A DNA stretch of 64,000 bases from Paracyclopina nana (Eukaryota; Arthropoda; Copepoda; Cyclopoida; Cyclopettidae), in contig JAGUCH010000003.1 of NCBI GenBank assembly GCA_019096065.1, positions 1,178,001 through 1,242,000 on the forward strand, read 5' to 3'. The position numbers and the translations under genes are program-made. Under the pieces are notes generated by a model, which was not told the DNA's origin, ran no database searches, and worked only from the letters and a program-made list of their open reading frames with translations. Positions 10,020 to 22,800 of the stretch are shown here, in pieces. How positions within the stretch are numbered: the stretch's first letter is position 1; each line of letters starts with the position of its first letter.

Positions 10020-11045
10020 CTGCTCAGAAAGCTCAGAAAATCCAGGGTGTTCAAGATGTCCAGGTTGTTCAGGTTGACCTGATTATTAATGTTGTTCAGG
10101 TTGATCTGATAGTCAAGGTTGTTCAGAATGCTCAGTTTGTTCAGATTGCTCAGGTTGCTTAGATTGTTCAGGTTGATTTAAATTGCTCAGATAGTATACA
10201 CAGTGTTCCTGGTGAGGTTTTAACCTAAACTTTCTCAACCAACTTTATATTACACATTTTCTGAAAGCTATTGATATGGGGATTCCAATGGTGTAAACCA
10301 TAAAATCCCCTGTCGTAGCTTCCCATAGCATACGAGTTTAAAAAACCGCTAGCGCTCTCATTTTGCAAGGTAGAGAAAAAGTGCGCTTCTATGACCCCCT
10401 CTAAAATCAGAAAATGAACATATTATATTTTATAAACATTTTTGATATCGGACATGGTTTTGAAGTAACTGCACTATGCTAAATGGCAACCCTTTCTCAT
10501 CTTCCACATGATGGTAATATCACAAGTAAATTGTAACTCTAGAATTAAGTCCAAATTCAATATTTTGTATAAAATATATTATGTTCATTTTCGAATTTAA
10601 GAGGGGGTAAATGAAGCACATTTTTTCTCTTCCTTGTAAAATGAGAGTGCAAGGGGTTTTTTAAACTTGTATGTTATGGGAAGCTATGACAGGGGATTTT
10701 TTACACCATTGGAATCCCCCTATCAATAGCTTTCAGAAAATGTATAATTTAAAGTTGGTTGAGACAGTTTAGGTAAAACCCTTACCAGGAACACTGTGTA
10801 TAGGTTGTTCAGAATGCTCAGGTTGTTCAGATTGTTCAGGTTGATTTAGGCTGCTCAGATTGTTAAAGTTGTTCAGATTTTTTAGTATGTTCAGAGGTTC
10901 AAGATGTTCAGGTTTTCGATTGTTAAGATTGTTCAGATATATCAGAATGCTAAGGTGGTTCAGATTACTCAGGTTGATTTTAGGGTGCTCAGATTGTTTG
11001 GGTTGTTCAGATTGTTTAGCTTGCTCAGAAAGTTCAGGTTTTTTT
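10020..11045 (+). repeat. Degenerate 'TGTTCAGGT' short-unit repeat, split by a foldback element
   Basis: Blocks at 10020-10190 and 10803-11045 are made of imperfect 8-12 bp units of the type (a/g)(t)TGTTCAGgt(t). The two blocks were one array before the element at 10197-10800 inserted. Reading frames here (for example 9938-10162) are repeat translations and not genes. Confidence 0.7.
10197..10800. mobile_element. 604-bp long-TIR foldback element with TA duplication
   Basis: Inverted arms of about 245 bp (10197 to about 10445, and about 10555 to 10800) begin TACACAGTGTTCCTGGT. They are flanked by TA at 10195-10196 and 10801-10802. TA target duplications are typical of the Tc1/mariner group, to which I tentatively assign it. 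No coding frame. Related but diverged sequence occurs at about 28640-28865 and 29345-29490. Confidence 0.8.
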
Positions 11046-11634
11046 GAGCAGTTGTGGGCAGGAAATGTAGTCCTGGACGAAATTTTGAGCTTGGTAGAGT
11101 GACGAATTTTTTAAAGCTCTGCTAGCGTATTCCAGGCGGTTTGTGGAACTGAGTTTTGAGATTTAAGAACGTTTCACCCTCATCAAAATCAGCAGCTCGG
11201 TGCTCAACGACTCATCCACAACCAGTTTGGACTTTGGAGGCTGCCGGTTCAGAAGTCAAAAAGACAAAAGCACAGCAGTGAACATTTGGCCCGATTAGCC
11301 CAAATGTTAAATTGCTATGGAATAAATAACTTTTTCGGTTAACTCGCGCTCGATTCATGGCTATTTAGACGATTTAAAAAAAATAACTCATATGGTTGAG
11401 CCTTGATTTCTTTGGAGCAAATTTCTGACCTTTACGATAGTTCTTTAAAAAGCTGACTCGGTTTTCACGATTAATAGTAGATCGCAGTTGAGCGCGCGCC
11501 ATCGAAAAAAGATGTATTGATCTTTAAAGGGATCTGTTTTCAGTAACGCTTCTCTAGGTGACTTCTTAGTTGTCAACACATTTCAGGCCATTTATTTCTC
11601 GTTAATATGCACAGTTGAAAAAGAAAGGGAAGCC
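11046..11634. other. Upstream region of ARMC5-like gene
   Basis: No gene seen. It must contain the promoter and 5' UTR of the gene starting at 11635. No convincing TATA box was found. Confidence 0.4.
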
Positions 11635-14600
11635 ATGACAGACGCAAACTTGATCTCACTGATCAACAAGCTTGATCAGGATCCAGCTTTGGCATCCAAG
11701 GATCTGTACAAGGTCTTGGTCACCATTCGGACCAAGTTCATGGACAAAGAATCCGTTCTTATTCAAAATGGGGCCATTGTCAAATTTGTGCAACATCTTA
11801 AACGACCCAACTCTAAAATTGTCGATGTGGTTCTCAGCATTTTGGGTAACTTGATGTTGCAAGAGGAGGCACGTAAACAAATCAAGCCCCATTTGAGAGC
11901 CCTGACCTCCATTTTGGCCTCCATCAATGAAGAAACCATTTTGAGTCGTTGCTGTCGAGTTTTAGCCAACGTTGCTCAAGACCTAGAAAATGGTCGGGTG
12001 CTCAAGTCGCTTGGCTTACTGACCATGCTTGTCAAGACTTTGGGCGAATTCAAGACCTCAAAAGCCAAGGCCACCGCCGTGAGAGCCATAAGGTATCATT
12101 CAAATAATATTTTTGTACGTAGGCACTGATTAACAAGTTTCATGTCTTGACAGAATTATGGGCATGTTTGAGAAGAAAGAGGCGCTTGTCATGAGCAATG
12201 CCATAGCATCTGTGAGCAGTAATTTAGGCTCGAAATGTGAGGAATTACTCAAGGCTGTCACCAAGTGTTTAGCCAAATTCACTAGCCATCAGTGTGATCA
12301 GCAAGTTGCTTTGCAAATCCAAGGTGAAGGTGAAGGCTTCTTATCCTTGGTAGAATGTTGCAAGCACGAAAAAAGATCTGTGTGGGAGCCGGCGTTGGCT
12401 ACCCTAGTGAACATTTCATTTCTGGAATGCCTGAGACCAAACCTGGGCAACGCCGGAGTCATTTGGATTTTCATCACAAAAGCATTTGTGAGTGACGACA
12501 AAAAGTTGAGCCCTGGTGACTTCTTTCGTACTGTTAGTGCTCTCTGCCTGTATTGCTATGAATCGGTGAATAGGATGAAACTGCGTGATGCTGGAGGACT
12601 CAGATTGTTTGTCAGCATACTGGAGAATGAAAACTCAGACAAAGCTCTCAAGAGCAAGATCATCAAGTCGTTGACTCAATTTGCCTACGATGACATGAGT
12701 CTTAAAGTTCTGCAACACGTTGGTCTCGTGCCTGCTTTAGTGACAATTCTGGATGAGCAAAATGCTCAAAATGAGCTTCATCATTCGTGTGAGGATTTCA
12801 GCACTGGTCAAGAATCGAGCGAGTCAACGTCTGCCTCCTCTGAAGTAGTAAATGAAGAAGTATTGCCAGTCAAGAATACTTCTGATCTCGTGAATGAAGT
12901 CATTGATTTGGAAACGGCAGAGGCAGAATCTTCTGATGCCAATGACACAGTTGAAAACTGCTCCGACAACCCTAGACAGGACCAGCGCCAATACCGCATC
13001 AATAGCCCAAGCTATAGAGAGGTGCAGGATGAAGTGGAAGAATTTGCGAAAATCCGATCTAGTCTGCCAGGATCCTCGAGCTGGGCACAACCCAGCAATT
13101 CAGGAATGTCTCCTCTCTACTCGAGGTCGCCATCTCCGTCTAGAAGTGAATCCCCTCTTCCTGCTTACTCTTGCTCAACGTCAGGTGTGTCATCTCCCAT
13201 GTGGTCTTCATCTTCGTCGCCAATGAGTGATGCGGAGGATCGGTGCCCACCAACTTATTCTCCTATTGAATATTTTAGTGATGAAGAAGAGGACTTCGTT
13301 CAGGCTGCATTCGTGGCTGAGCCAAGAGCTAGGAACGCTTCCTCAGATTCTTTGCCAGCTTCGAAAAAGGCCAAAACGTCCCCCTTGTCTTCATGCATCA
13401 CATTATACCAACCGATGTACGTGCCGGCCAAGTCGTCGCAAAACTTTAAGCAGCCCTCAGCATCTGCTATTGGGGCTTCAACTGATGACTCCTCTTTGAC
13501 AGGCCAGATCTTGCAAGTGCTGTCGAGGCTGGCCCAGTCGGAAGTGCCGCACGAGAGCCTCTGTAGCTTCAAAACCGTCCAAGCTCTCATCAAATACCTC
13601 AGCAGGACTAAGAGACCCACTAAGCGAGCTGGCCGAATCCTCATTAGGGTGTCACAAAATCTCAATTGTCTCATGCCATTTGTTAACCAGCGGATTATGT
13701 CTTGGTTGATGCCAGAAATTGAAGCTCGTCCTACCATCAAAGATTCGCCCTGCCAAGATTGCCGCGAGCTTTTGGAGCTCTCTAAAGAACTGGCTTTCAA
13801 CTTCTCTCTTTTAGCTGAAACAGGATATGCGGAGGGTGTCATGTGCCATACTCTTGTCAAGGGGGAAATCAAAGAAAAGCAAAATGTGTCCATCGGTGTA
13901 CCGTTATTGGTGCGCCCCCGCAAGCTACTAGTGAACATTCTGGTGAACCACGAGGGCCTGGACGTGCTCCTGGACATAATCGAAAATGTGCTTTCGAGTG
14001 AAAAGGGTCTTTTTACAGATGCAGTGCATAGCCTGAGTGTGCTTAGCGGTCACGTGGGTATCGTCTCTCCTAACCTCAAACTACACGAGACACAGAACGC
14101 TAATCGGTGTCGTTACTCTTCTCATTCCGCCAAAAAGAATTTGACCATAAAGGTTGACGATGGGCGCACCTTAATGGTGAACAGAAATGTGCTCACCGAG
14201 GCAAGCGGAGTGTTTGAGGCCATGCTGGCTGGTCAGTTTGCAGAGTCCAGCCAAACGGAAGTACAATTGCCTATGACTGGCTACTTTGCCCTCACCTGCC
14301 TTATCCACCACTTGTATGGATGTAGGTGGTGTCCAACTATTTATGGCATGCCAGTCAAGGTTCTACTGGAGCTTGCCGCTGTCACTGACAAGTATTTGCT
14401 TAGTGAGTTCAACCAGTCCATATCGTACGAAATTGTGCGAAGGTGCATGAAAGTGGACCAAGTGGTGGAGATATACGAGGCCAGCCTACAAAACGAGTAT
14501 CCAGTGCGAGGACTCGACGAATCGCTGAACATTTGTGCCACCTCATACTTGCTCGTGGGCGATATTGACCACGTGAAGAGAGCAGAGATTTTCGCAGAGC

Positions 14601-14686
14601 TCATGAAATCCAACATGGCCTCTGACTTCATGGACGATGTCAATCGAATTGTTAGGCAAAAACTGTTGATGCATTACTCCAAGTGA
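11635..14686 (+). CDS. ARMC5: ARMC5-like armadillo-repeat/BTB protein, 2 exons
   Basis: Exons 11635-12092 and 12154-14686 join in frame (996 aa; human ARMC5 is 935). The N-terminal part (about residues 5-240) consists of armadillo-type helical repeats (for example VLSILGNLML..., ILSRCCRVLANVAQDLENG). A long Ser/Pro- and acid-rich linker follows (about 250-430), then a second helical repeat block. A BTB domain lies near the C-terminus (about 815-925: NLTIKVDDGRTLMVNRNVL). ARM then BTB in this order is the ARMC5 arrangement. In mammals ARMC5 is a CUL3 substrate adaptor that limits RNA polymerase II levels by targeting RPB1; that role is known for the family and only inferred here. Convergent with the eIF5B gene, with 162 bp between stop codons. 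Confidence 0.88.
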
Positions 14687-14848
14687 AAGTTAAATAACAT
14701 TTTCATTATTTCCACTCTGAACTGTAAACACCCTAGATTTTCAGGGGATAAGTAGGATGATAATTTCCAAGTTGACATGTCAGTGCACAATGAAAAAAGT
14801 TTGGTTTTGACCTAAATGAGGATCACAGCAACCTACGACGAGCAGCTT

Positions 14849-17800
14849 TCATAGGATTTCAAACACTTTTTTCAGCTCCACCATCAACTGCCAGTCTGAC
14901 TTTTGCAAATCATCACGGAAATAGTCTTTGCAAGCATCGATGGAAGCACGACTTATCTGCAACAACGAAAAGCCAATTTAATATATATAAAAGAAATAGA
15001 TAGCATTATTATAGAAGTGTACCTTGCTAACCAGAAAATCGGTTTCATCGAAATGTCGGCCAAACATTTTCGGAGATTCTCCCGGAATGGGGTCTATTTT
15101 CACGCAGACCTCATCACCCTTGCGAGCAGTTTCGACCTCTTTGTGATTGACTTGAATGCTTGTCACAATGCCAATGTCAAGAAACTGAAGCAGAAGCATG
15201 CATATTTAGTACACTTATCAAAGCATAGATTATGAAAGGTTCTTACACTTTTGGAGGGCACACACATGGGCGTTCCTTGTCGCACAACTCCCGCTTCGAC
15301 CACAACGCCACACACTATGGGGTCACGGGAGTTGAACACAAAGTTGGGCAAGACTTTGATTTTGCACGGAAAGACAGCCACGTTTTTGAACTCCTCTCGC
15401 TTTTTCCGCCTCAACTCGTCTTGGTAAGCAGTGAAACGGTCAAACAAGTGGTAGATGATGTCCGCTTGGAAAATCTTGACACCCAACGAGTCAGCCATTT
15501 CTTGAGCATCGCGTTCGATTTTCACGTCAAATGCCAGAATTATGGTGTACTTGGCTTCATGCTCCAGCATCACGGAAGCCTTCATCACGTCTCTTTTGAC
15601 TACGGGGCCAATTTTCACGCCAGCATACTAATTAAAAAGGTCAAGTTATCCGGAATTCCATAAGAAAATCAAGAGTCACTTACTGGAATTTTGGAGGTAC
15701 GAAGGAATTCCAAGAGGGCCTCCAGGGACCCTAGAGTTGAGGCCTGAACAAAGACTCCCCTGTCTTTCACTTTGAACGAGCTCAGCGCCGATTGCAGCCT
15801 CTTTTCCATTTCTTCTTTGCAAAGGTCAACCTCGTCCGGGTGATACGCTACCAACAAGTTGAGTCCAGCCACCGTTTTTTCCAGCTCCTTGGCTGAAATC
15901 TTAACTCCTTGCGCTGCCTTGATTTCCTTGTGTTCAATGTAGCTATTCTGAAAAGGGAAAAAAGCAAGCATTGCAGTAGCTCAAGCTGAATTGCTAATGA
16001 TTGCGCGGTACTCACTTTGACTCGAAGATCTTGCATTTTGGCAGGAGTCAACAAGGCCTTTATTTGTGTGACAATTGGGCCCTCAGTACCGGCCACAATG
16101 ATGGTTTGGCCCTCACGCAGCCTTCCATTAACAAGAACGATGTCAATTGTGGTTCCAAGGCCAGGAATAGCTTTGACTTCGAGCACTGTAGCCTGGAGCT
16201 CTTCTGTGTAGGACAGCCTCTTTGCCAACATGGTTTGCGACAGTTTCACCAACAGGCCCATCAAGTTACCCATGCCATCTCCTGAGTGAGCCGAAGTAGG
16301 AACCATAGATATGTAGGTTTTCGGATCGGGGTTGTTGTAAAACAGGGCACAGTTCAGACCCTGCTCCGCCATGGCAACCACAACCTCGTTAGATCTCTTC
16401 TCAAACTCCATTTTGGTGTTGTGCGCCTGACTCTCGATCACATCTTTGACGTCTTTGTGTCTGTTCTGCTTCCACTCGTACAGCCTGTCAATTTTGTTCA
16501 GGGCTATGATGAATGGCACCTTTTTCTTCTTGAGCAAATTAATTGACTCGATCGTTTGCGGCTCGAGTGAGTGCATAATATCAACCACCAAAATGGCGAT
16601 GTCGCACAGCGAGGAGCCGCGGTCACGCAAATTGGAGAAGGACTCGTGACCAGGTGTGTCAATGATCAAGAGTCCTGGCAATTTGGTCTCCTCCTTCACA
16701 TAACCGTTGACCATTTTGCATTGTTCATGAATCACGTCGATGGGCACGTTTGTAGCGCCAATTTGCTGAGTGATTCCACCAGCCTCTCCGTCTTGCACAT
16801 TGGTCCTACGCAACTTGTCAAGGATCTTCGTTTTACCAGTGTCCACATGACCCATGACAACGACTACGGGAGCCCTGAGCACATCCAGGGACCGATTGGC
16901 CTCGTTGTCAGCCTTCCTCTTTTCTATTCTTTGAATGGCCTTTTCACGCCTCTTTTCGGCCATATTCATGTCTTCCTCCCCATCAGACTCTGACTCCTCG
17001 TCATCATCCGAGTCTTCAGAGTCGCTTTCTTCATCAGAGTCAGAGTCTTCATTACTGTCTTCTTCCTCATCAGATTCCTCTTTCTTCGCACTTGGTTTTG
17101 GTTGAGCCTCCTCCTTTTTGGCCTCTTCCTTCTTGGGCTCATCCTTTTTAGCATCTTCAAGATGAGTCTCCCAGCTATCAAGCACATCCTCCTCTTCCTC
17201 CTCAGCTTCTTTGGCCTCAGCCGGTTGAGACTCTGCTTCAACAGTTTCCTCTGCCTCAGCATTTGCCTCCTCATCCTTGGCTTCCTCGTTTTCTTTTCCG
17301 TCATCCACATCAGGCGTTTGACTCTTGGACTTTTGAGGCTGGTTTTTGTTTCGCACCCGAGTTCCAGGCCTGGGACCGCGCTTGACCCCAGTATCAGGTA
17401 CTTCCAACCCTTGCGCCCTCATGGCAGCCAACATTTGCTCAGCCCTGGCCTTGGCAGCCTTTTCTTTTGCAGACAGGAGCTTGCCTTCTTTCCTTAGCTG
17501 CTCTTTCCGCTCCTTTTCGCGCTGCTTCTTGAGAGCCTTTTTCTCTTCCTCTTGCTGTTTCTTCAATAGCCTCTCTTGCTCAGCCTCCTCCTCCCTTCTA
17601 ATGCGTTCCTCCTCCTCACGTCTAGCTTTTTCCTGTTCCTCTTGCACCTTTTTCAAAGCTTCTTGCATGGCCAACAAGGTTCCCTTTCCAGGTCCCTTCT
17701 TGCCCTTCTTTTTGTCCTCCTCTTCCTCTGCTTTCTTCTTCTTCTTGCCCTTTTTGCCTTTGTCATCCTGGTCCTTTGACTCATCCTCTTCCTCTTTGGG

Positions 17801-18769
17801 CGCTTCCTTATTTTTGGTAACTGCATCAACAGCAGTAGGCTGGGAAGGCTCCTCCGTTTGCTTTTGCTTCTTCCGCTCCTTCTTTTCCTTCTTCTTCTGG
17901 GCAGCAATCTTGGCAGCCTCGTCTTCGTCAGCCTTGGCTTCAATGTTGAGCTCAGCTAATGCTTTTTCCAGATCATCATCTTCGTCAGCCTCGGCTTTAG
18001 CTGGAGCCTTTTTCTTCTTCTTTTTCTTGTCCTTTTTGTCAGTCCCCGTATTCTCATCCGCATCAAAACCCTCATCCATGTCATCACCTTCGACTGCCTT
18101 AGCTTTTTTCGTTTTCTTCTTTTTCTCAGGTTCGGGTGCTTTGATAATGACAGGAGCTTCGTCAGAGTCAACCGCATGATCATCTTCGCTGTCATCCATC
18201 ATCAATGCTGCAAAGCCAGCTTTCTTGGCAGGTGCCTTCGCAACTTGTACTTCCTCGTCACTATCTTGGCTTGCCTTCGAGCTCTAAATTAGGAGAAATT
18301 TCATTTCCACTAAAATATTGAGTTCAGAGAACAACTTACAGGGTCGGCAGCTTCAGTGCCTTTTGCCTTTTTCTTTTTGGCGTCTTTCTTGGCAGGCTTT
18401 TCGTCTATGATAAAAGATTTTTTAATGGGAACTAAAAGACGTTAGATTGAAATGCTTACCATTCGCTGCAAGGTCATCATCGTTGGCAAGAGCTTCGAGC
18501 TCCTTTTGGGCATCTTCGAGCTCAGCTTCTTTTTTCTTCTTCCGATCTTTTTTGCCCTTTTTCCCGGCAGCTTTGCTCGTCCCGTCCTCGGAATCTTGAT
18601 CGGATGGAATCATGGATGGTGCTCTGAAAAAAGAGAAATTTCTCTCGTTATGAAGTCCACGTGTGAATCACAGCAACAGCTGCTTTTGGAATGATCGTCT
18701 TGAGGATCCAGACACTTACGCATCGTCCTCGGAATCATCCGCTTTCCGTTGCTTCTTTCCTTTGGCCAT
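14849..18769 (-). CDS. eIF5B: Eukaryotic translation initiation factor 5B, 8 exons
   Basis: Exons (minus order) 18769-18720, 18623-18460, 18404-18340, 18283-16016, 15947-15684, 15627-15247, 15184-15023 and 14956-14849 close in frame to 1,153 aa (human 1,220). The first half is the usual low-complexity Lys/Glu/Asp-rich region. The G domain begins near residue 560 with GHVDTGKT (G1), GGITQQIGAT (G2), DTPGHE (G3), NKID (G4) and SAHSGDGMG (G5). Domains II-IV follow, with near-identical blocks such as QASTLGSLEALLEFL and CVKIDPIPGESPKMFGRHF, and the typical C-terminus SDWQLMVELKKVFEIL that contacts eIF1A. The GTPase joins the 60S subunit to the initiation complex in the cytosol. The start MAKGKKQRK matches the family. 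Introns are 55-96 bp. Confidence 0.97.
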
Positions 18770-19258
18770 TCTGCAGCTAAAATGCTTCTACAATCTGACC
18801 CCTCCAATGTGGGAAATACTTGGGCAAAAAAGCTGGTGCTGTATCCTTGTGTTGACAAATGCAATTTTGTTGGCGGAATCGGGATCGAAAGGTGACCCCG
18901 ATCTTTGTCTGATGCAACAAAATTGATTAATTCACTTGTCTAAAAGTGACTAAAACTGTGTTAATCTAACTTTCTCAAAATGTAGTTTATATTTTTGGAA
19001 CCAATTTTTAAACTACTATTTTTTATTACGCTAAGAAACGATCACGTGAAATTTATAGAAGCCTTAGATAGTGTTAACCACTTTCTTTTTGTTTTCACCG
19101 CTCCAATTTGAGATTATTTTCTCTTCAGAGGTTGGGAGAGTCGGGTTAATTAATTTCCGGGGAATATTAAGCTGTTTATTTGTGCTGCCCTTCAATTTTC
19201 ATTGCGATTTACCAGCAAAAGGCAAAATTCAATGGAGTTTCAAGAGTGACAATTGCAA
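18770..19258. promoter_or_regulatory. Shared divergent upstream region
   Basis: 489 bp between the start codons of eIF5B (minus) and the small membrane-protein gene (plus). No other gene fits, so it must hold both promoters. No TATA box stands out. Confidence 0.45.
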
Positions 19259-19771
19259 ATGCTGACCATCAATATGGTTGTTAGTTATCTTTTGGGGCAG
19301 TTTTTCATCAAGCCAGAAAATATAGCAAGTGACTTCAATTTGACAAGATGGCAGCTACAAAATCCAGACTTTTACGTCCCACCCCATCCACTGCTGTATT
19401 TGGCCAATCCCCAGGAATTCTTGCTTCTAGCACTAGTGTATTGGCTGACACCACAGCCTGCAATGGCACACATTCTGCACATCTACTACTTGATATTTAG
19501 GGCATTAGTGGATTTTCCTTATGGACTGTGGCTCATGCCTGATTGGCTGAGCAAATTTTTCTACGTCATCATCTACGCTTTTATGAGACTCTGGGACTAT
19601 GATTCCATTGTGCAAATGGTCGGATCCGTCAAAGTGACTGTCAATTCTACCAACTTTTTCTATTGGATGCTGAATTATTTTTCGTTTGGCATATTTGCTA
19701 CATGGCCTTTGGTTAGGCCTGATTTATTTGAAACGTATCGCAATGAATTTTGTATGTATTGGTCTTGTTGA
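19259..19771 (+). CDS. Unrecognised multi-pass membrane protein, 170 aa
   Basis: Single-exon frame from ATG 19259 (the frame runs 6 bp further upstream without an ATG). About four hydrophobic segments are visible: near EFLLLALVYWLT, MAHILHIYYLIFRALV, FFYVIIYAFMRLW and FFYWMLNYFSFGIFATWP. Aromatic residues are abundant. I do not recognise the family. Support for a real gene: codon usage like its neighbours, a good start context, and two poly(A) signals, one overlapping the stop codon (19771-19776) and one at 19790-19795. It sits head-to-head with eIF5B and tail-to-tail with VPS53 (118 bp between stops). Confidence 0.65.
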   Translation: MLTINMVVSYLLGQFFIKPENIASDFNLTRWQLQNPDFYVPPHPLLYLANPQEFLLLALVYWLTPQPAMAHILHIYYLIFRALVDFPYGLWLMPDWLSKFFYVIIYAFMRLWDYDSIVQMVGSVKVTVNSTNFFYWMLNYFSFGIFATWPLVRPDLFETYRNEFCMYWSC

Positions 19772-19888
19772 ATAAAGCCTTTTTATATCAATAAACTCAA
19801 AGCTAGTTTATGACACTGGGGAAACTTAACACATCACATTCTTTAAGCTACTACAAATCTTCTCGCTTGAAACAGCAAACAACAATTT

Positions 19889-22800
19889 TTACAGTCTTTT
19901 CTTAATCATCTTTTCTAGCTTCTTAATGCGCGACTCCTCCTCTCCCATTCTGGACGAAGAAACAGCCTGATGGTCCACTTTGATAGGCAACGATGCAGTC
20001 CCAGTCGATGGTTGCAGAGAATTGAAGTACTCAATGAATGCGGCTTGGTCGACTTTTCGGATGCCTTTCATGTCTAGCACACGAGCAAATTCCGATGAAT
20101 CTGCCTCAGCCAAAAGTTTGTTGAATTGCTCCACGAATGACTGGATAGGCTCAGACGGAGACATGACAACTTTCAGTGTCATTTCCGCTCTAGTCATGCC
20201 TTTCACCACAATTTTGGTATAGCTGGCTGGAGCTTTGCGAGAAGCCAGCTTGGAACCAACGGAAGGCAAATCCAAAAGTAGCGTTTTTATTGAGTGAGTA
20301 TCTGAAAAAGTTAATTACATTACTTTGCATGATTTCCTCTCTTTCATTGACGGTTCTTTTGGCTCAAATAAGTGCGAATTTCTTTCTTGTATTTTTGATT
20401 GTAGAGGCAATGATCAACGGAGCTCTCTCCATGCCATAAAATCAGGGCGAGGTCGTAGGCAAACCAGAAGAAGACGAGGGACGCGAAAATCGTAAGAGCT
20501 CCAATGGTAACGCAAGAAGCGTTAATCACTTGAACTTTTTCAAAATCATGCGGCTTCATGGGTAAATTCAAGCCTTCATCTTTCAAAGCGTCCGTGGCGT
20601 CGATGAAAGCAAATGATGGATACGACAGATAAATCAAGGATGCACCGCAAAAAACAGCCAATACTGCTGATAGGGTGAAAATCAGCAATAGCAGCTTGAT
20701 ACACTTATACTTGATCGCCATGGCCTCCGAGTTTGCTAACACGTGATGAATTGGCGTAAAATTGAGCATTGAAGAAAATCTTACTTTTTTAGCGCGCATT
20801 GAATTGACGGACAATAAATGGCAAAAATATATATATGACTTACCCAATAAAAGCTGCTCTGCTCCAACTGTGCTTAAAGGCCGACACTTGTAAAGGCTCT
20901 GTAAGAACTTGGGAATGAACGTGTTGGCAAACTTGATGCAAAACTGGGTAAAGTACTTCCTCGAAGAGGCAAGATTATCACGAATCAATGGAATGGTTTG
21001 TTTCATATGGTTGACAATGGTCGTCACGTAACCAGATTGGTCTCCCACACTCTCGATGGTCGACCAGGGCATTTTCACCATGCTCCCCAAGGCAGGATCA
21101 CAGCTTGCGTCCAACTCTTGAACGAGTAAACCAAGGCAAGTTGAGATGACCCCATGAAAGATGTCTTGCTCAGAGGACATGTTGATTCTGTCAGCCAGCC
21201 CCGAGTCCACTTTCTCTTTCAGCTTGCTTTCCAATTGCTGGGTGGTTTCAATGATGTATTCAGCAGTGACAATGACACTGCAAATGAAAACCCGTTCATC
21301 GGGATGCAGTTTGATGGTTTCTCCCTCTTTCAGCAACGAGTGGAAATTCTGAAGCTGGGTTGACAGCTCTTTTATATCTCTTGTCATAAGCGTGCTAGTC
21401 ATCGAGGATAATGCTGCAGCCGAAGACGAGGAAGTGATGCTGCCCAGACCTTGAGGATTCAGCTTTGGCAAATTCGCCAATAAAATCTTGGTGGCATACT
21501 CCTTGAGATGTTTTTTGAACACATTCGTTAAGGCCAGCATGGGTTCACCCGTGGAGAGCTGCGCACACTGAACCATGCATTTTTTGTAGAACATGAACAA
21601 ATCGCCGCAGCTGTGCAGAACCGAGCTTCCCTCAACTGACAGATTAACGTGGCCCTTCTTCTTTTGCTCTTCTGCAGCCCGATCAATCAATTCTACGAGA
21701 TTTTGGTCTTGACTCTCAATGTAGATGTGCAGGTAAGGCTCGAAACACTTAGATATGATACCGTGGAACGGCGTTAAATCAGGTACCGACACACTTTCAG
21801 TTTTCTTGCTGGGATTGTCAGCATCGAAGAAAGGGTTGTCCGTGTCCAGTTTTTCCTCCTCTTCATCGAGAAACGGGTTAGGCGCATCGACTTTTTCAGT
21901 TTCTTTGACCTCATGCGTGTTTTGTTGGAGCGTCACTCCCGTGAATCTTCTCGACAAGAGTGACTCAAAATTGGTCGTTCTCTGCACGGCATGCAAAAGC
22001 AGTTTAGTGTCGATTTCGCGTTGACGCTTAAACATGGATTTTTCCAAATCTTTGCAAGTCACTGAGCAAAATTCAACTGCGATTCTCTCCGACATTTCCC
22101 AATCAGGGGGAAACATGGGTGCGAGCCTCTCTTCAAATTCGATTAAATGCCTCTTCAGCCAGTTGTAACGATCGTCCACTCTGTCGATCCAAGCACAATC
22201 TTCACCCTCGCTGAACACGATAGAATACTCGGCCAATTGTCTGCCCAGGATGAATTTAAGCAAAATGCGCTTCACCTTGGGATCGAGCACCGAGACAACC
22301 AGGCAAGCCTCAGCCAATTGCCGATTGGGAGAGAAGTTTTTCGCGTTCTCAGCAGCAAATGCACGGTGGAAATCATTGACAATCTGGTCACCAAAATCGC
22401 TCTGGATCGACTTGACTTGCAGAGCCAAATCTTTGATTTGGGGAATGTCTGAATAGCTCTGGAAATGAGCAATCACTTCTTGGAGTCCTTGCAGTAAGTT
22501 CGCAGCGTCTCCATATTGCCTCTCTTCTTTTTGCTTTTTCAACGTGATCACTCCACCAACGAGCATGTGCAAGTGATTCAAGGTTGTGATTGCAGCCGTA
22601 AGGTTGCGTTTGGCGGCGTCTAATTGCTTGATGTCTCTCGTGATATCTCTGACCGTGGCTTCAGATTCTGCAGCCTTCGACTTGATGTCCTTGATTTGGC
22701 TGAACAGTTCAATAATGGCAGATTGAGCTTCGGCCAATGCCAAAGAAGCATCTTCGACTCCCATTCTATGGCCACTGTTATCAACTCCATGGCCTCTGAC

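Noticed and set aside
16001-18179. Long plus-strand frames opposite eIF5B (for example 277 aa, Ser/Phe/Leu-rich)
   Set aside because: They are antisense shadows of the Lys/Glu-rich eIF5B coding sequence.
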